Source: an uncultured Prevotella sp.
GTDB taxonomy: Bacteria; Bacteroidota; Bacteroidia; Bacteroidales; Bacteroidaceae
Assembly: GCA_944319935.1 (NCBI GenBank)
Contig: CALUFM010000009.1
Coordinates: 18,885 to 82,884 of the forward strand
DNA: 64,000 bases
Direction of reading: 5' to 3'
Every line of letters starts with the position of its first letter. The stretch's first letter is position 1. Positions 52,982 through 61,317 of the stretch are shown one piece after another. A model generated the notes under the pieces. It was given only the letters and a program-made list of their open reading frames with translations, was not told where the DNA came from and did no database searches. The position numbers were made by a program, and so were the translations under genes.

Positions 52982-54103
52982 ATGAATTTGTTACGGTTAA
53001 TCATGCTTGCGGCCGTCTTGTCAGCCGCATTTCCGGCATTGTCCGCCGACAGCCTGAAGGTGAAGTTCCGCTCACGCGCACTGTTGGACGCCACTGCTTC
53101 CGGCTACGGCAAGGACGACGTGCAGGGGTATTTCAGGCTTGAAGACTTTCGTGTGGGCTTCAAGGCCGATTATGGCAGGTACGAGTTGAAGGCCGACATA
53201 GGGCTTGGCGGCGGAAAGGTGCCCGTGAAGGATTTGCAGCTTAACTGCCATTTCAAGAACTGCGTGCTTGTGGTGGGCAACGGTTACGAGCCGTTCTCGA
53301 TGGACATGCTCATCAGCACGGCTGACCTGCGTTTCAACCAGTCGGCCTCGTCGGTGCTTGCGTTCACCGACAGCCGCAAGCTCGGCGTGACGTTCCATTA
53401 TTACAACGACCATTGCTATCTTGCGACGGGCGTTTACACCAACAACGACATCAACAGTCTTGGCGGCGAAAAGAAGAACTCACTGGTGTCAACCTCGCGC
53501 GCGGTGTGGCGCACTCGGCGCGGTGTCAACCTGGTTCATGTGGGCGGTGCGTTCTCGTTCAGGACGAAAGACGTGAACAAAGACGCTCCCGTGGGCGCGA
53601 TTGAAAGTGCCGGTGTGACCTCGATGTTCGGCGAGGCGTTGCTCGGTGCTGAGGTTGACAACATGGGCAGTGAGCTGAAAGGGCTGGTAGAGGTGCTTTA
53701 TACCACGAGGAAGACTCTCTTGCAGTGTGAGTGCTTTTACGACCGCATGAACCGCGCGGGCGGCCTTTCTGCCTACCGCGCTTACGGGGGATACGTGCAG
53801 GGCAGTTGGCTTTTGGCGGGCGAGGGCTTTGAGTATGACGCCGTGTACGGCATACCTGGACGTCCCTCAACAGGCAAGGCCATAGAACTCACGGCGAGGT
53901 TCAACTACACCAACCTTAACGATGGCGAGAGCCGCATATACGGAGGCGAGGAGAAAGACCTCTCGCTTGGCGTCAATTTCTACCTGAACAAGTATCTCGG
54001 CTTCAAGCTGAACGGCAGTTACGTGTGGGTGGGCGACCATTGCGGCAGCTTCTACGGCAAGGATTTCTTCCTCGCCCAGGCACGTCTGCAATACATCTTT
54101 TAG
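52982..54103 (+). CDS. Outer-membrane porin, phosphate-selective porin O/P-like
   Basis: 373 residues with signal peptide (LIMLAAVLSAAFPALSA). Anti-parallel strand alternation runs throughout (ELKADIGLGGG, CVLVVGNGYEPFSMDML, KLGVTFHYYNDHCYLATGVY) and the protein ends FLAQARLQYIF. The motif VGNGYEPFSMDMLISTADLRF matches the porin O/P core in parts. The upstream region 52711-52981 contains a TAATTTTGCC -7 box and no other gene. Solute unknown. Confidence 0.82.
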   Translation: MNLLRLIMLAAVLSAAFPALSADSLKVKFRSRALLDATASGYGKDDVQGYFRLEDFRVGFKADYGRYELKADIGLGGGKVPVKDLQLNCHFKNCVLVVGNGYEPFSMDMLISTADLRFNQSASSVLAFTDSRKLGVTFHYYNDHCYLATGVYTNNDINSLGGEKKNSLVSTSRAVWRTRRGVNLVHVGGAFSFRTKDVNKDAPVGAIESAGVTSMFGEALLGAEVDNMGSELKGLVEVLYTTRKTLLQCECFYDRMNRAGGLSAYRAYGGYVQGSWLLAGEGFEYDAVYGIPGRPSTGKAIELTARFNYTNLNDGESRIYGGEEKDLSLGVNFYLNKYLGFKLNGSYVWVGDHCGSFYGKDFFLAQARLQYIF

Positions 54104-54182
54104 CCGCCATGCCGTCGTGTCGCCCCGTCTTGCAGTACATGTAGTATGTCGCTGATAATCAGCATCTTGTGAGCCGCTGTGT

Positions 54183-54270
54183 AAAAGGCCGCATTTCGTG
54201 TTGCGAAATGCGGCCTTTTGGCGTGCGTTTTGTGCCCTTTTGGAATGCGAAACGCGGCAAATCGCACCGG
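54183..54270. repeat. 22-bp-period palindromic repeat cluster, locus E
   Basis: A 16-bp stem AAAAGGCCGCATTTCG (54183-54198) with CGAAATGCGGCCTTTT, then units starting at 54212, 54234 and 54256 (GGCCTTTTGGCGTGCG.., GCCCTTTTGGAATGCG.., GGCAAATCGCAC). Confidence 0.88.
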
Positions 54271-54351
54271 CGTTTGAAAAAAACAGCCTTATTTCTTGCC
54301 GTAGTCGATAAAAATGTTTATCTTCGCAGGTGTAATGGTTTGCGGTCGTGC

Positions 54352-54453
54352 TGTTCGCCGGTCATGCGGTTTTACGGTTAACCAGGCAACCCCATAACCG
54401 TATGACCAGGCAACTTCATAACCCTAAAAACCAACAACCTTAAAACCTTACAA
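54352..54453. repeat. Word palindrome (ACGGTTAA / CATAACCGT)
   Basis: GCGGTTTTACGGTTAACC on the left; CATAACCGTATGACC, CATAACCCTAAAAACC words on the right. Confidence 0.65.
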
Positions 54454-54457
54454 TGCA

Positions 54458-54907
54458 ATGATAGATTATTTTACAGCAAACTTATGGCAGCTCTGGGCGT
54501 TGGTGATGGTCGTATGCCTGATACTCGAGCTTACGTCGGGCGACTTCTTCATCCTTTGTTTCTCGATAGGGGCTTTGGTTACGGCTGTCGTTTCCGCTTT
54601 CGGCCTCGGCTTTTACGGCCAGTTGGTGGTGTTTGCCGTGGCTTCAGTCTTGTCGATATTCTTCGTGAGGCCGTGGCTTGCGCGGCATTTGCACGGCAAG
54701 CGGCGCGAACGTCCGAGCAACGCCGACGCGCTGATGGGGCGCATAGGGCGCGTAAGCGAGGCGATAGAGCAAGGCGGCTACGGCCGTGTGGCCATCGACG
54801 GTGACGACTGGAAGGCCGTGTCCGTTGACGGGCAGTATGTGCCGCAGGGGCAGAATGTCCGCGTGGTGGGCCGCGAGAGCATAATAATAACGGTGGAAAA
54901 GGCGTGA
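54458..54907 (+). CDS. NfeD-family membrane protein
   Basis: 149 residues. Three or four helices in the first 75 (LWALVMVVCLILELTSGDFF, LVVFAVASVLSIFFV), and a C-terminal OB fold (LMGRIGRVSEAIEQGGYGRV...VDGQYVPQGQNVRVVG). NfeD proteins partner stomatins; a stomatin gene is next on the same strand. Confidence 0.9.
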   Translation: MIDYFTANLWQLWALVMVVCLILELTSGDFFILCFSIGALVTAVVSAFGLGFYGQLVVFAVASVLSIFFVRPWLARHLHGKRRERPSNADALMGRIGRVSEAIEQGGYGRVAIDGDDWKAVSVDGQYVPQGQNVRVVGRESIIITVEKA

Positions 54908-55088
54908 GTGCGGTCTTACGGTTTTGCGGTTTTACGGTCATACGGTCGACGTGACGGCGTACAATTTCATAACCGTAATTCTCTAAAACCGCAACCATAA
55001 CCGTATAACCTCATAACCGTAATTCTCTAAAACTGCAACCATAACCGTATAACCTCATAACCGTATAACCTTAAAACCGTATAAAAAT
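54908..55088. repeat. Word-repeat region with 44-bp tandem duplication
   Basis: Many CATAACCGT/GTATAACC words. A 44-bp unit (TCATAACCGTAATTCTCTAA...) occurs at 54967-55010 and 55011-55054 with one mismatch, followed by a partial third copy. Confidence 0.9.
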
Positions 55089-56042
55089 ATGAACACATTG
55101 GTTATCGTTCTTGTCGCGCTGGTAATTTGCGCGCTGGTATTGGTGAAGAAAAGCCTTGTCATCATACCGCAGTCTGAGACGAAGATAATAGAGCGTCTCG
55201 GCAAGTATTACGCCACGTTGAAGCCTGGCATCAACATCATCATCCCTTTCATTGACCGCGCCAAGGAGATTGTTGCCATACGCCGGGGCAGGTATGTCTA
55301 CACTGACTCAATCGACTTGCGCGAGCAGGTGTATGACTTCGACAAACAGAACGTCATCACCAAGGACAACGTTCAGACGCAAATCAACGCCTTGCTGTAT
55401 TTCCAAATCGTTGACCCGTTCAAGGCCGTGTATGAAATCAGCAACCTGCCTAACGCCATAGAGAAGCTTACGCAGACGACGTTGCGCAACATCATCGGCG
55501 AGCTGGAGCTTGACCAGACGCTCACCTCGCGCGACACCATCAACACGAAGCTGCGCGCCGTGCTTGACGACGCTACCAACAAGTGGGGCATAAAGGTGAA
55601 CCGCGTCGAGCTGCAAGACATCACCCCGCCCGAAAGCGTCCTCCAGGCGATGGAGAAGCAGATGCAGGCGGAGCGCAACAAGCGCGCCACCATCCTGACG
55701 AGCGAGGGCGAGAAGGCCGCCGCCATACTGAAGTCGGAGGGTGAGAAGACGGCCATCATCAACAAGGCCGAGGCTGACAAGCAGATGGCTATACTTAACG
55801 CCGAGGGCGAGGCGCAGGCCCGCATACGCAAGGCGGAGGCCGAGGCTATCGCCATAGAGAAAATCACCGAGGCCGTGGGCAAGAGTACCAATCCGGCCAA
55901 CTACCTGCTGGCGCAGAAGTACATACAGATGCTTGAGGAAGTGGCGACGGGCGACAAGACGAAAACCGTTTACCTGCCATACGAAGCCACCAACCTTATG
56001 GGTAGCATAGGCGGCATCAAGGATTTGTTCAAGTCAGAATGA
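55089..56042 (+). CDS. SPFH/band-7 (stomatin-like) membrane protein
   Basis: 317 residues. N-terminal helix (LVIVLVALVICALVLV), SPFH domain from about 25 (VIIPQSETKIIERLGKYYAT, KPGINIIIPFIDRA), then a charged coiled coil of AEA/KAEAE repeats from about 190 to 260. It forms large rings in the membrane with NfeD. The preceding gene is NfeD, so the pair is probably one operon. Confidence 0.93.
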   Translation: MNTLVIVLVALVICALVLVKKSLVIIPQSETKIIERLGKYYATLKPGINIIIPFIDRAKEIVAIRRGRYVYTDSIDLREQVYDFDKQNVITKDNVQTQINALLYFQIVDPFKAVYEISNLPNAIEKLTQTTLRNIIGELELDQTLTSRDTINTKLRAVLDDATNKWGIKVNRVELQDITPPESVLQAMEKQMQAERNKRATILTSEGEKAAAILKSEGEKTAIINKAEADKQMAILNAEGEAQARIRKAEAEAIAIEKITEAVGKSTNPANYLLAQKYIQMLEEVATGDKTKTVYLPYEATNLMGSIGGIKDLFKSE

Positions 56043-56160
56043 TTTTTAATTAGTAATTGATAATTGTGAATGGAAAATTATGATTACCTTTGCCTGACTA
56101 AAATCCCAAGGGAATGTGGTAATCAAAATTTTCCATTCTTCATTATTAATTTTCAATCAA
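56042..56160. repeat. Word palindrome (AATTGTGAATGGAAAATTATG)
   Basis: GAATGGAAAATTATGATTAC on the left and GTAATCAAAATTTTCCATTC on the right, pairing over about 20 bp around CTTTGCCTGAC..GGAATGTG. Confidence 0.8.
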
Positions 56161-56173
56161 AGAAATAAGTGAT

Positions 56174-57262
56174 ATGTTGAATATATGTATTGTGGCCGGA
56201 GCGCGGCCTAACTTCATAAAGGTGGCTCCATTGGTGCGTGCCGTTGTCAAGGCGAAGGCCGACGGCAAGGCTGTTGATTACCGTTTGGTGTACACCGGGG
56301 TGGAAAACGACCCGACGATAGAGCCGTCTTTGTTCGCTGATTTGGACATATCCGCGCCTGATGTTTGCCTTGGCGTTGACTGTGTTAACCTCAACGAGCT
56401 TACGGGACGTGTCATGTCGGAGTTTGAAAAGTATCTTGTGGCCAATCCGGCGGATGTCGTCATCGTTGTTGACGACCTCGCCTCGACCATGGCTGTTGCC
56501 ATAGTGACCAAGAAACACGGCGTTACGCTGGCGCATCTCGTGGCCGGCACGCGCTCGTTTGACATCAAGATGCCCAAGGAAATCAACCGTCTCGTCATCG
56601 ACGGGCTTTCGGACTTGCTGTTCACTGCCGGCATGGGGAGTAACAGCATAGTAAGCCGTGAGGGCGCGGAGCTGTCCCATGTTTACATGGTAGGCAACAT
56701 CCTGATGGACACGTTGCGCTTCAACCGCTCGCGCTTGGTGCGTCCGTCGGTGTTTGACTCGTTGTCAATCAAGGAGCAAGAGTATATCGTCTTTACGTTA
56801 AACCGCAAGGTCTTGCTGGCCGACAAGGGAAATCTTGGGCGGATGTTGGAGGCGATGTGCAGCGCGGCAGGCGGCGTAAGGATAGTAGCCCCGTTGCGTC
56901 CGGCGGCGGCTGAGGTTGTCGCCCCGATGGTGAAAGGTCATGACAACTTCTCCATAATTGCCCCTCTGTCTTATCTTGAGTTCGGTTATCTCACGGCCAA
57001 CGCTAAGGGAATAGTGACCGATTCAGGCAATGTCGCCGAGGAAGCGACGTTCAACGGCGTGCCGTGCGTGACGCTCAACAGTTACACTGAACACATAGAG
57101 ACCGTCAAGTGCGGCTCGAATGTGCTTGTAGGGGAGGACGCCGGCAAGCTTGGCGATGCCGTAACAGACATCGTTAAGGGGCAATGGAAGAAGTGTTCGC
57201 TGCCCGAACGCTGGGACGGACGCACGGCGGAGCGCATCTTGCAGATACTTATGGATTTGTGA
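56174..57262 (+). CDS. Divergent UDP-GlcNAc 2-epimerase-like protein (WecB family)
   Basis: 362 residues, full length for the non-hydrolysing epimerase (UDP-GlcNAc to UDP-ManNAc). The start GARPNFIKVAPLVRAVV and IVTDSGNVAEEATFNGVPC align with the family. But several usual residues are changed: VEAGLRT reads LVAGTRS (Val123 where the catalytic Glu is expected), the HRPEN-type His segment reads FTLNRKVLL (Asn210), and RTERPE reads SYTEHIE. Asp101 and Glu136 seem kept. Either a specialised paralogue or a non-epimerase. No ManNAc pathway partners are adjacent. Confidence 0.72.
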   Translation: MLNICIVAGARPNFIKVAPLVRAVVKAKADGKAVDYRLVYTGVENDPTIEPSLFADLDISAPDVCLGVDCVNLNELTGRVMSEFEKYLVANPADVVIVVDDLASTMAVAIVTKKHGVTLAHLVAGTRSFDIKMPKEINRLVIDGLSDLLFTAGMGSNSIVSREGAELSHVYMVGNILMDTLRFNRSRLVRPSVFDSLSIKEQEYIVFTLNRKVLLADKGNLGRMLEAMCSAAGGVRIVAPLRPAAAEVVAPMVKGHDNFSIIAPLSYLEFGYLTANAKGIVTDSGNVAEEATFNGVPCVTLNSYTEHIETVKCGSNVLVGEDAGKLGDAVTDIVKGQWKKCSLPERWDGRTAERILQILMDL

Positions 57263-57410
57263 AATTTTAGGAGTTAAAGGAGTTAAGGAAGCCAAAGGAG
57301 TTAAAGACAATACTTGTGCAAGTTCATGCATGCAATAAACGAACAAAGCATTTGTCTTTAACTCCTTTGACTTCCTTGACTATTTTAACTCCCTCGATTT
57401 AATATTTAAA
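57262..57410. repeat. Word palindrome (GGAGTTAA / TTAACTCC)
   Basis: AGGAGTTAAAGGAGTTAAGG on the left; TTTAACTCCTTTGACTTCCT and TTTTAACTCC on the right, with AAAGACAA/TTGTCTTT flanking the spacer. Confidence 0.87.
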
Positions 57411-57420
57411 CCATAAAACG

Positions 57421-58185
57421 ATGGAAAGAAAAATCGCATTGATAACCGGCGCGACGAGCGGAATAGGCGAAGCTTGCGCGCGGAAGTTTGCAGAGGGTGG
57501 TTACGACCTCATCCTCACGGGGCGCAACGTTGACAAGATGAAGGCCGTGGAGCGTCAGGCGAGGGAGCTTGGGGCTGACGTCTTGCCGCTGATATTTGAC
57601 GTCCGCGACCGCAAGGCGGCAACTGCCGCCGTCAATTCGCTTGCCGGCAAGTGGGCTGTTGTTGATGTCTTAATCAACAATGCCGGGCTGGCCTTGGGCT
57701 TGGAGAAGGAATACGAGGGCGACATTGACGACTGGGAAACGATGATTGACACCAACATCAAGGGGCTGTTGACGATGACCCGCCTCGTTGTTCCTGGCAT
57801 GGTGGAGCGCAACAAGGGGCATGGCATCAACGTTGCTGCGGTGGGTGGCGACGCGGCTTATGCCGGGGGAAACGTCTATTGCGCGACGAAAGCGGCAGTG
57901 AAAGCCCTGACTGACGGACTGCGCATTGACGTTGCGCATACGGCCGTGCGTGTGACGAACGTCAAGCCGGGATTGGTAGAGACGAATTTCAGCGTCATCC
58001 GCTTCCACGGCGACAACGAGCGTGCCGACAACGTGTATAAAGGCATAAAGCCGCTGACGGGCGACGACATCGCCGACGTTGCCCTTTATGCGGCCAACGC
58101 GCCTGAACATGTGCAGGTGGCGGAGGTTCTTGTGCTTGCAACCCATCAGGCAAACGGCACTGTGATAGACCGCAAACAGGATTGA
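57421..58185 (+). CDS. SDR oxidoreductase, YdfG-like (3-hydroxy acid dehydrogenase)
   Basis: 254 residues. Nucleotide motif GATSGIGEAC, TGRNVDK for NADP, NNAG and active-site Tyr in YCATKAAVKAL, then the VKPGLVETNFSVIRFHGD signature of the YdfG group, which oxidises L-allo-threonine/serine-type 3-hydroxy acids. The third residue in the usual INVAS(I)AG motif reads INVAAVGG, so the conserved Ser is an Ala/Gly; this could weaken activity. Confidence 0.87.
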   Translation: MERKIALITGATSGIGEACARKFAEGGYDLILTGRNVDKMKAVERQARELGADVLPLIFDVRDRKAATAAVNSLAGKWAVVDVLINNAGLALGLEKEYEGDIDDWETMIDTNIKGLLTMTRLVVPGMVERNKGHGINVAAVGGDAAYAGGNVYCATKAAVKALTDGLRIDVAHTAVRVTNVKPGLVETNFSVIRFHGDNERADNVYKGIKPLTGDDIADVALYAANAPEHVQVAEVLVLATHQANGTVIDRKQD

Positions 58186-58327
58186 ACGAATTGAAAATTG
58201 AGAATGGAGAGTTGAAAAATTGAGGATGGAGAATTAAAATTGTGATTAGCTTAATCCCTTATGGATGAAATTCAACAAACAAAGCTAATCACAATTTTCA
58301 ACTCTCCACTCTCAATTTCTAACTCCA
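58186..58327. repeat. Word palindrome (GAATGGAGAGTTGAAAA / inverse)
   Basis: AAATTGAGAATGGAGAGTTG on the left, CAACTCTCCACTCTCAATTT on the right; an inner pair GTGATTAGCTT / AAGCTAATCAC nests inside. Confidence 0.88.
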
Positions 58328-58337
58328 GAGTCTCTTG

Positions 58338-59876
58338 TTATTTTACAAGATACTTCTTGTTCCCTATAATGTAAACGCCTTTGTCAAGCCCGTTGAGGGC
58401 GTTTTCTCGTGCCACATTAGAGCGTATTTTTGTTCCCGCCACGGTGAAAACGTCAACAGCGTCACCGCCATTGGCTGCCACATTGGTTATGCCTACCGTT
58501 GATGTGCCTTTGTACAGTGCCACGGGCTGCTGCTTGCTTGTGGTCTTGTAGCAGGCGAAGCGCGGCGAGCTGGCGTTGTAGTAGATGTAACGGTCAGGGT
58601 AAGCGTTGCTCTGTATGGTGCAGTTGTCATTGAATGTTATGCTCCATTTCTCCTTGTCTTCCGTGGCTGTGGCGTTGCCGTGCAGGGCGTTGTCGCCGCT
58701 GTTGAGGGCGAGGTAGACGTTCTCGACGCCGTCATACAGTGTGTAAGCGTCCTTGCTTCCGCCGAGGATGAAAGCCCTTGGTTGGCCGTTGCCGTTGACA
58801 TCGGTTACGATTTTGCCGTCGGTGAGCGTTATGTCAACGCCGTCCCTGTATTTGCCGTTTGTCCCGCCCATGGCTATTGCGCCGTTCTCATATACGATTA
58901 TGTAAGTACCTCCAGCCTCGAGCTGGCTTTCAGATGTGACTTTCGTGAATGTGAAACTGCCGCTTGCGGGCGGGTCAACGGGGCCTACGGGTTCGTCAGG
59001 GTCAACGGGGTAGTCTGGGAAGTCAGGCGTCACGTATCCGTCATAGCTGAAAGCTTTTGTCGTGCTTTCGCCCCATACGTATTGCTCAAGTCCCGGATAG
59101 TCAACATACGGGTTGCGGTTGCCCTGTATGCCGTAAACTGCGTTGTTGCGGTCGATTTCCTTTTGGCTCACGGGGTCTTGCGCAGCCCAGCGCAGCAGCA
59201 TGTCGAGAGCCCACCCTGTGAAGGCCGGGTATTCGTTTTGAGCCAGCATTTCGCTGTTCCACGAAGAAACGTTTTTCTCATAGCACGTCACCATGTAGAA
59301 ATAAATGCGCGCGAAGTCGCCCTTGTACTCGTCGTTCGGCTCGAATACCGAGCCCGTGTATCCGCTGACGCTTGACGGCCCGAACTTGCTGAAGTCGCCG
59401 TCAGAGCAGTTGCTCGGGTTCTTTGTTTCGCCGAAAGGAGCGTTGCCGCGAAGGCTGTTGACCCACTTGTCGGCGGGGATGATGTGAGTCAGGTCGGTGT
59501 ACATCGGGTATTCGTCGTTGAACCAGCTTTTCGGCATCGAGTGTTCGCGGTTGTATTTGTCGCCCTCTTTTGCCGACTTTCCGTCATCTTGGTTTACGCC
59601 GAACTCGAAGTTTGACCTAGACGAATACATGTCCCACACCTTGCCGTCGTCGCGCCTGTCGGTAGTCTTGAATGCCTCCCACAGGTCGTTGTATTCAAGC
59701 TGCGTGTGCGGATTTATGATTGCGGCCATGGCCGTTTTCAGTTCCTTGCCGCTCTTGCCGTCGGCGTTTTGGTAGTACGTGCCTGTGCCGTTAGGCCCTT
59801 GCGCGAACACCTGCGCCACCAAGGCGAGCAGCATGTTCAGCACGAATAGTCTTTTAATTCTGTCCATTTTCATCAT
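58338..59876 (-). CDS. Secreted endonuclease I family nuclease with T9SS-like C-terminal tail
   Basis: 512 residues from the ATG at 59876 (MMKMDRIKRLFVLNMLL, signal peptide ending VFAQ); 39 upstream in-frame residues are repeat-encoded. The EndA fold (about 30-260) has the His-Me motif NREHSMPKSWF, DLTHIIPADK and VNSLRGNAPFG. A Pro/Asp-rich linker (YPVDPDEPVGPVDPP) leads to a beta domain (VTSESQLEAGGTYIIVYEN) and a C-terminal sorting-like tail (DVFTVAGTKIRSN ... GVYIIGNKKYLVK). This is the second secreted nuclease in the window. Confidence 0.9.
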   Translation of the reverse strand: MMKMDRIKRLFVLNMLLALVAQVFAQGPNGTGTYYQNADGKSGKELKTAMAAIINPHTQLEYNDLWEAFKTTDRRDDGKVWDMYSSRSNFEFGVNQDDGKSAKEGDKYNREHSMPKSWFNDEYPMYTDLTHIIPADKWVNSLRGNAPFGETKNPSNCSDGDFSKFGPSSVSGYTGSVFEPNDEYKGDFARIYFYMVTCYEKNVSSWNSEMLAQNEYPAFTGWALDMLLRWAAQDPVSQKEIDRNNAVYGIQGNRNPYVDYPGLEQYVWGESTTKAFSYDGYVTPDFPDYPVDPDEPVGPVDPPASGSFTFTKVTSESQLEAGGTYIIVYENGAIAMGGTNGKYRDGVDITLTDGKIVTDVNGNGQPRAFILGGSKDAYTLYDGVENVYLALNSGDNALHGNATATEDKEKWSITFNDNCTIQSNAYPDRYIYYNASSPRFACYKTTSKQQPVALYKGTSTVGITNVAANGGDAVDVFTVAGTKIRSNVARENALNGLDKGVYIIGNKKYLVK

Positions 59877-59898
59877 TGTTTTTGATTGTTGTCGTAAA

Positions 59899-60010
59899 GT
59901 ATTGATACCCAGTGGGTTGTGAAAGACGGCTTTTCGTCTTGCGAAAGGTCGCCTTTCGCCGTCTGAAAGGATGCCTTTCGCCGTGCGATACATGGCCTTT
60001 CGGAAAACCG
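59899..60010. repeat. 22-bp-period palindromic repeat cluster, locus F (clearest copy)
   Basis: Boundary motif ATTGATACCCAGTGGGTTGT, then units starting at 59929, 59951, 59973 and 59995: GCTTTTCGTCTTGCGAAAGG.., GCCTTTCGCCGTCTGAAAGG.., GCCTTTCGCCGTGCGATACA.., GCCTTTCGGAAAACC. The 22-bp spacing is exact across four units. Confidence 0.9.
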
Positions 60011-60084
60011 CCGCCCACGGCTATTGGCGTCAAAGGCCGACCGCAAGCCGATGACAGGCCGAAGGCCGCTGCCTGACTTGCGGT

Positions 60085-60474
60085 TCAACGCCGTGTGGCC
60101 TTGCCCCGTTGCTGCCATTCAAGGATGCCACCTTTCAGGTCGATTACCTTGAAACCGCGCTCGGCCAACTGCCTTGCAGCGTCCGCGCTGCGCCGCCCGC
60201 TGCGGCAATATACGGCCACTGTTTTGCCCTTGTCAAGCTCTTCTTCGGCACGGTTGATGAAGTCGGGCTGCTTCATGTCGATGTTCTTGACGCCGTCAAA
60301 GCTGAGATGGCCTTCGTTGTACTCATCCTCAGTGCGCACGTCAACCAACTGGACGTCGCCCGCAGAGACGGCTTTCTCAAACTCGTCGGCGTCAACCGTC
60401 CTGAATTCTTGCTGCCCGCAGCTTGCCAGGACGCCTGCGAATAATGTCATGATTGATAGTATAATTTTGTTCAT
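60085..60474 (-). CDS. Rhodanese-domain lipoprotein
   Basis: 129 residues. Lipobox LASC (Cys19). A single rhodanese domain with active-site loop CRSGRRS and the DVRTEDEYNEGHL signature. Rhodaneses move sulfane sulfur; an envelope-anchored copy may handle thiosulfate or polysulfide. It is adjacent to, and on the same strand as, the EndA-type nuclease. Confidence 0.92.
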   Translation of the reverse strand: MNKIILSIMTLFAGVLASCGQQEFRTVDADEFEKAVSAGDVQLVDVRTEDEYNEGHLSFDGVKNIDMKQPDFINRAEEELDKGKTVAVYCRSGRRSADAARQLAERGFKVIDLKGGILEWQQRGKATRR

Positions 60475-60584
60475 AAGCGAGAAAAATGCCGCTAAAAACG
60501 TTTTAGCTGTTGCAAATGTATAAAAAAATGCGTGAACCGTAAGTATTGTAATGGAAAATTAACAAGCGGGCGTTGGGGGTGTGG

Positions 60585-60785
60585 GGTTATTGGTTTTTGC
60601 GGTTGTAAGGTTTTAGGGGGATACGGTTATGGGGCTTTACGGTTGTTTTACGTTGTTCGCTTAAAGTAGGGGCGGACCCGTGTGTCCGCCCGACAACATC
60701 CATAACACGCGCCGTTTGATGTGACTTGCAATTACATAACCGTGACCTTACACCCCAAAACCTCATGACCGCAAGACCTCATACA
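60585..60785. repeat. Word palindrome (GGTTGTAAGG / CATAACCGTG) with internal GC-rich hairpin
   Basis: GCGGTTGTAAGGTTTTAGGG and ATACGGTTATGGGG on the left, ACATAACCGTGACC and CAAAACCTCATGACCGCAAG on the right. It supplies the C-terminal codons and stop of the HTH-like gene at 60763. Confidence 0.8.
60670..60691. repeat. GGGCGGACCCGTGTGTCCGCCC hairpin (8-bp stem)
   Basis: Stem GGGCGGAC (60670-60677) with GTCCGCCC (60684-60691), loop CCGTGT. A diverged copy lies at 4088-4111. I recall similar sequences as intergenic repeats elsewhere, but cannot check. Confidence 0.75.
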
Positions 60786-61317
60786 CAATCCCGTCACGCT
60801 TCCCAGCCACGTAGGCCGTAGGCTTTCCGCCGCAATGTATGAGGTTGTCGATGAACAAAGGCTCGTGCTGTATGAACAGGTGGCACGTAAACGTGTCGCC
60901 CACGCACAGCTTGGTGTTCTCCGCCTGTGTCACTTCAAATCGTCCTCCCCCTAAGTGGCGGATGACGCAAAGGCGGTCAGGCAGCCACGTAAGGCGCAGC
61001 GTCTGCCCCGCGTCCAGGTCGTCAGGTGTCAGCCGTTCGCTTATTACGATGTTGCTCTGTGTCTCACTGTCGCCGCCATTATGGTTGAAGGCTGCGTAGT
61101 CCTTGTAGCCGAGGAAGCGCGCCATGACGTCGAGCGTGTAGCTGCGCGGGCTGACTTCTTCGCCCAGATAGCCGAACACGCGCTTCAGCGTGGTGGGGCT
61201 TAGGCGTTCATGCGTTCGCTCGAAAATCCTTTCGCTCAGCCAGTCGAAGTCGCGAGGGGTCTTCATCTGCCGCCCCGTGGCTTTCTCAATCTCTTTCGTA
61301 AGTCTGCTTGTTGTCAT
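60763..61317 (-). CDS. HTH-like putative regulator
   Basis: 184 residues. The first about 75 (TKEIEKATGRQMKTPRDFDW, SERIFERTHERLSPTTLKRV, SYTLDVMARFLGYKDYAAF) look like a helix-turn-helix DNA-binding domain seen in many Bacteroidetes proteins. The rest (about 95-180) is mainly beta (TLRLTWLPDRLCVIRHLGGGRFEV in parts) of unknown role. Final codons EVLRS and the stop come from repeat DNA. Confidence 0.7.
   Translation of the reverse strand: MTTSRLTKEIEKATGRQMKTPRDFDWLSERIFERTHERLSPTTLKRVFGYLGEEVSPRSYTLDVMARFLGYKDYAAFNHNGGDSETQSNIVISERLTPDDLDAGQTLRLTWLPDRLCVIRHLGGGRFEVTQAENTKLCVGDTFTCHLFIQHEPLFIDNLIHCGGKPTAYVAGKRDGIVYEVLRS

Noticed and set aside
54967..55066. CRISPR-like tandem repeat
   Set aside because: The 44-bp units are contiguous, without spacers, there are only two and a part, and no cas gene is near.
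54458..56042. NfeD-stomatin pair as a novel system
   Set aside because: This pairing is well known across bacteria.
59929..60010. CRISPR array from 22-bp units
   Set aside because: Units abut with no unique spacers and are degenerate; the period is constant because the unit itself repeats.
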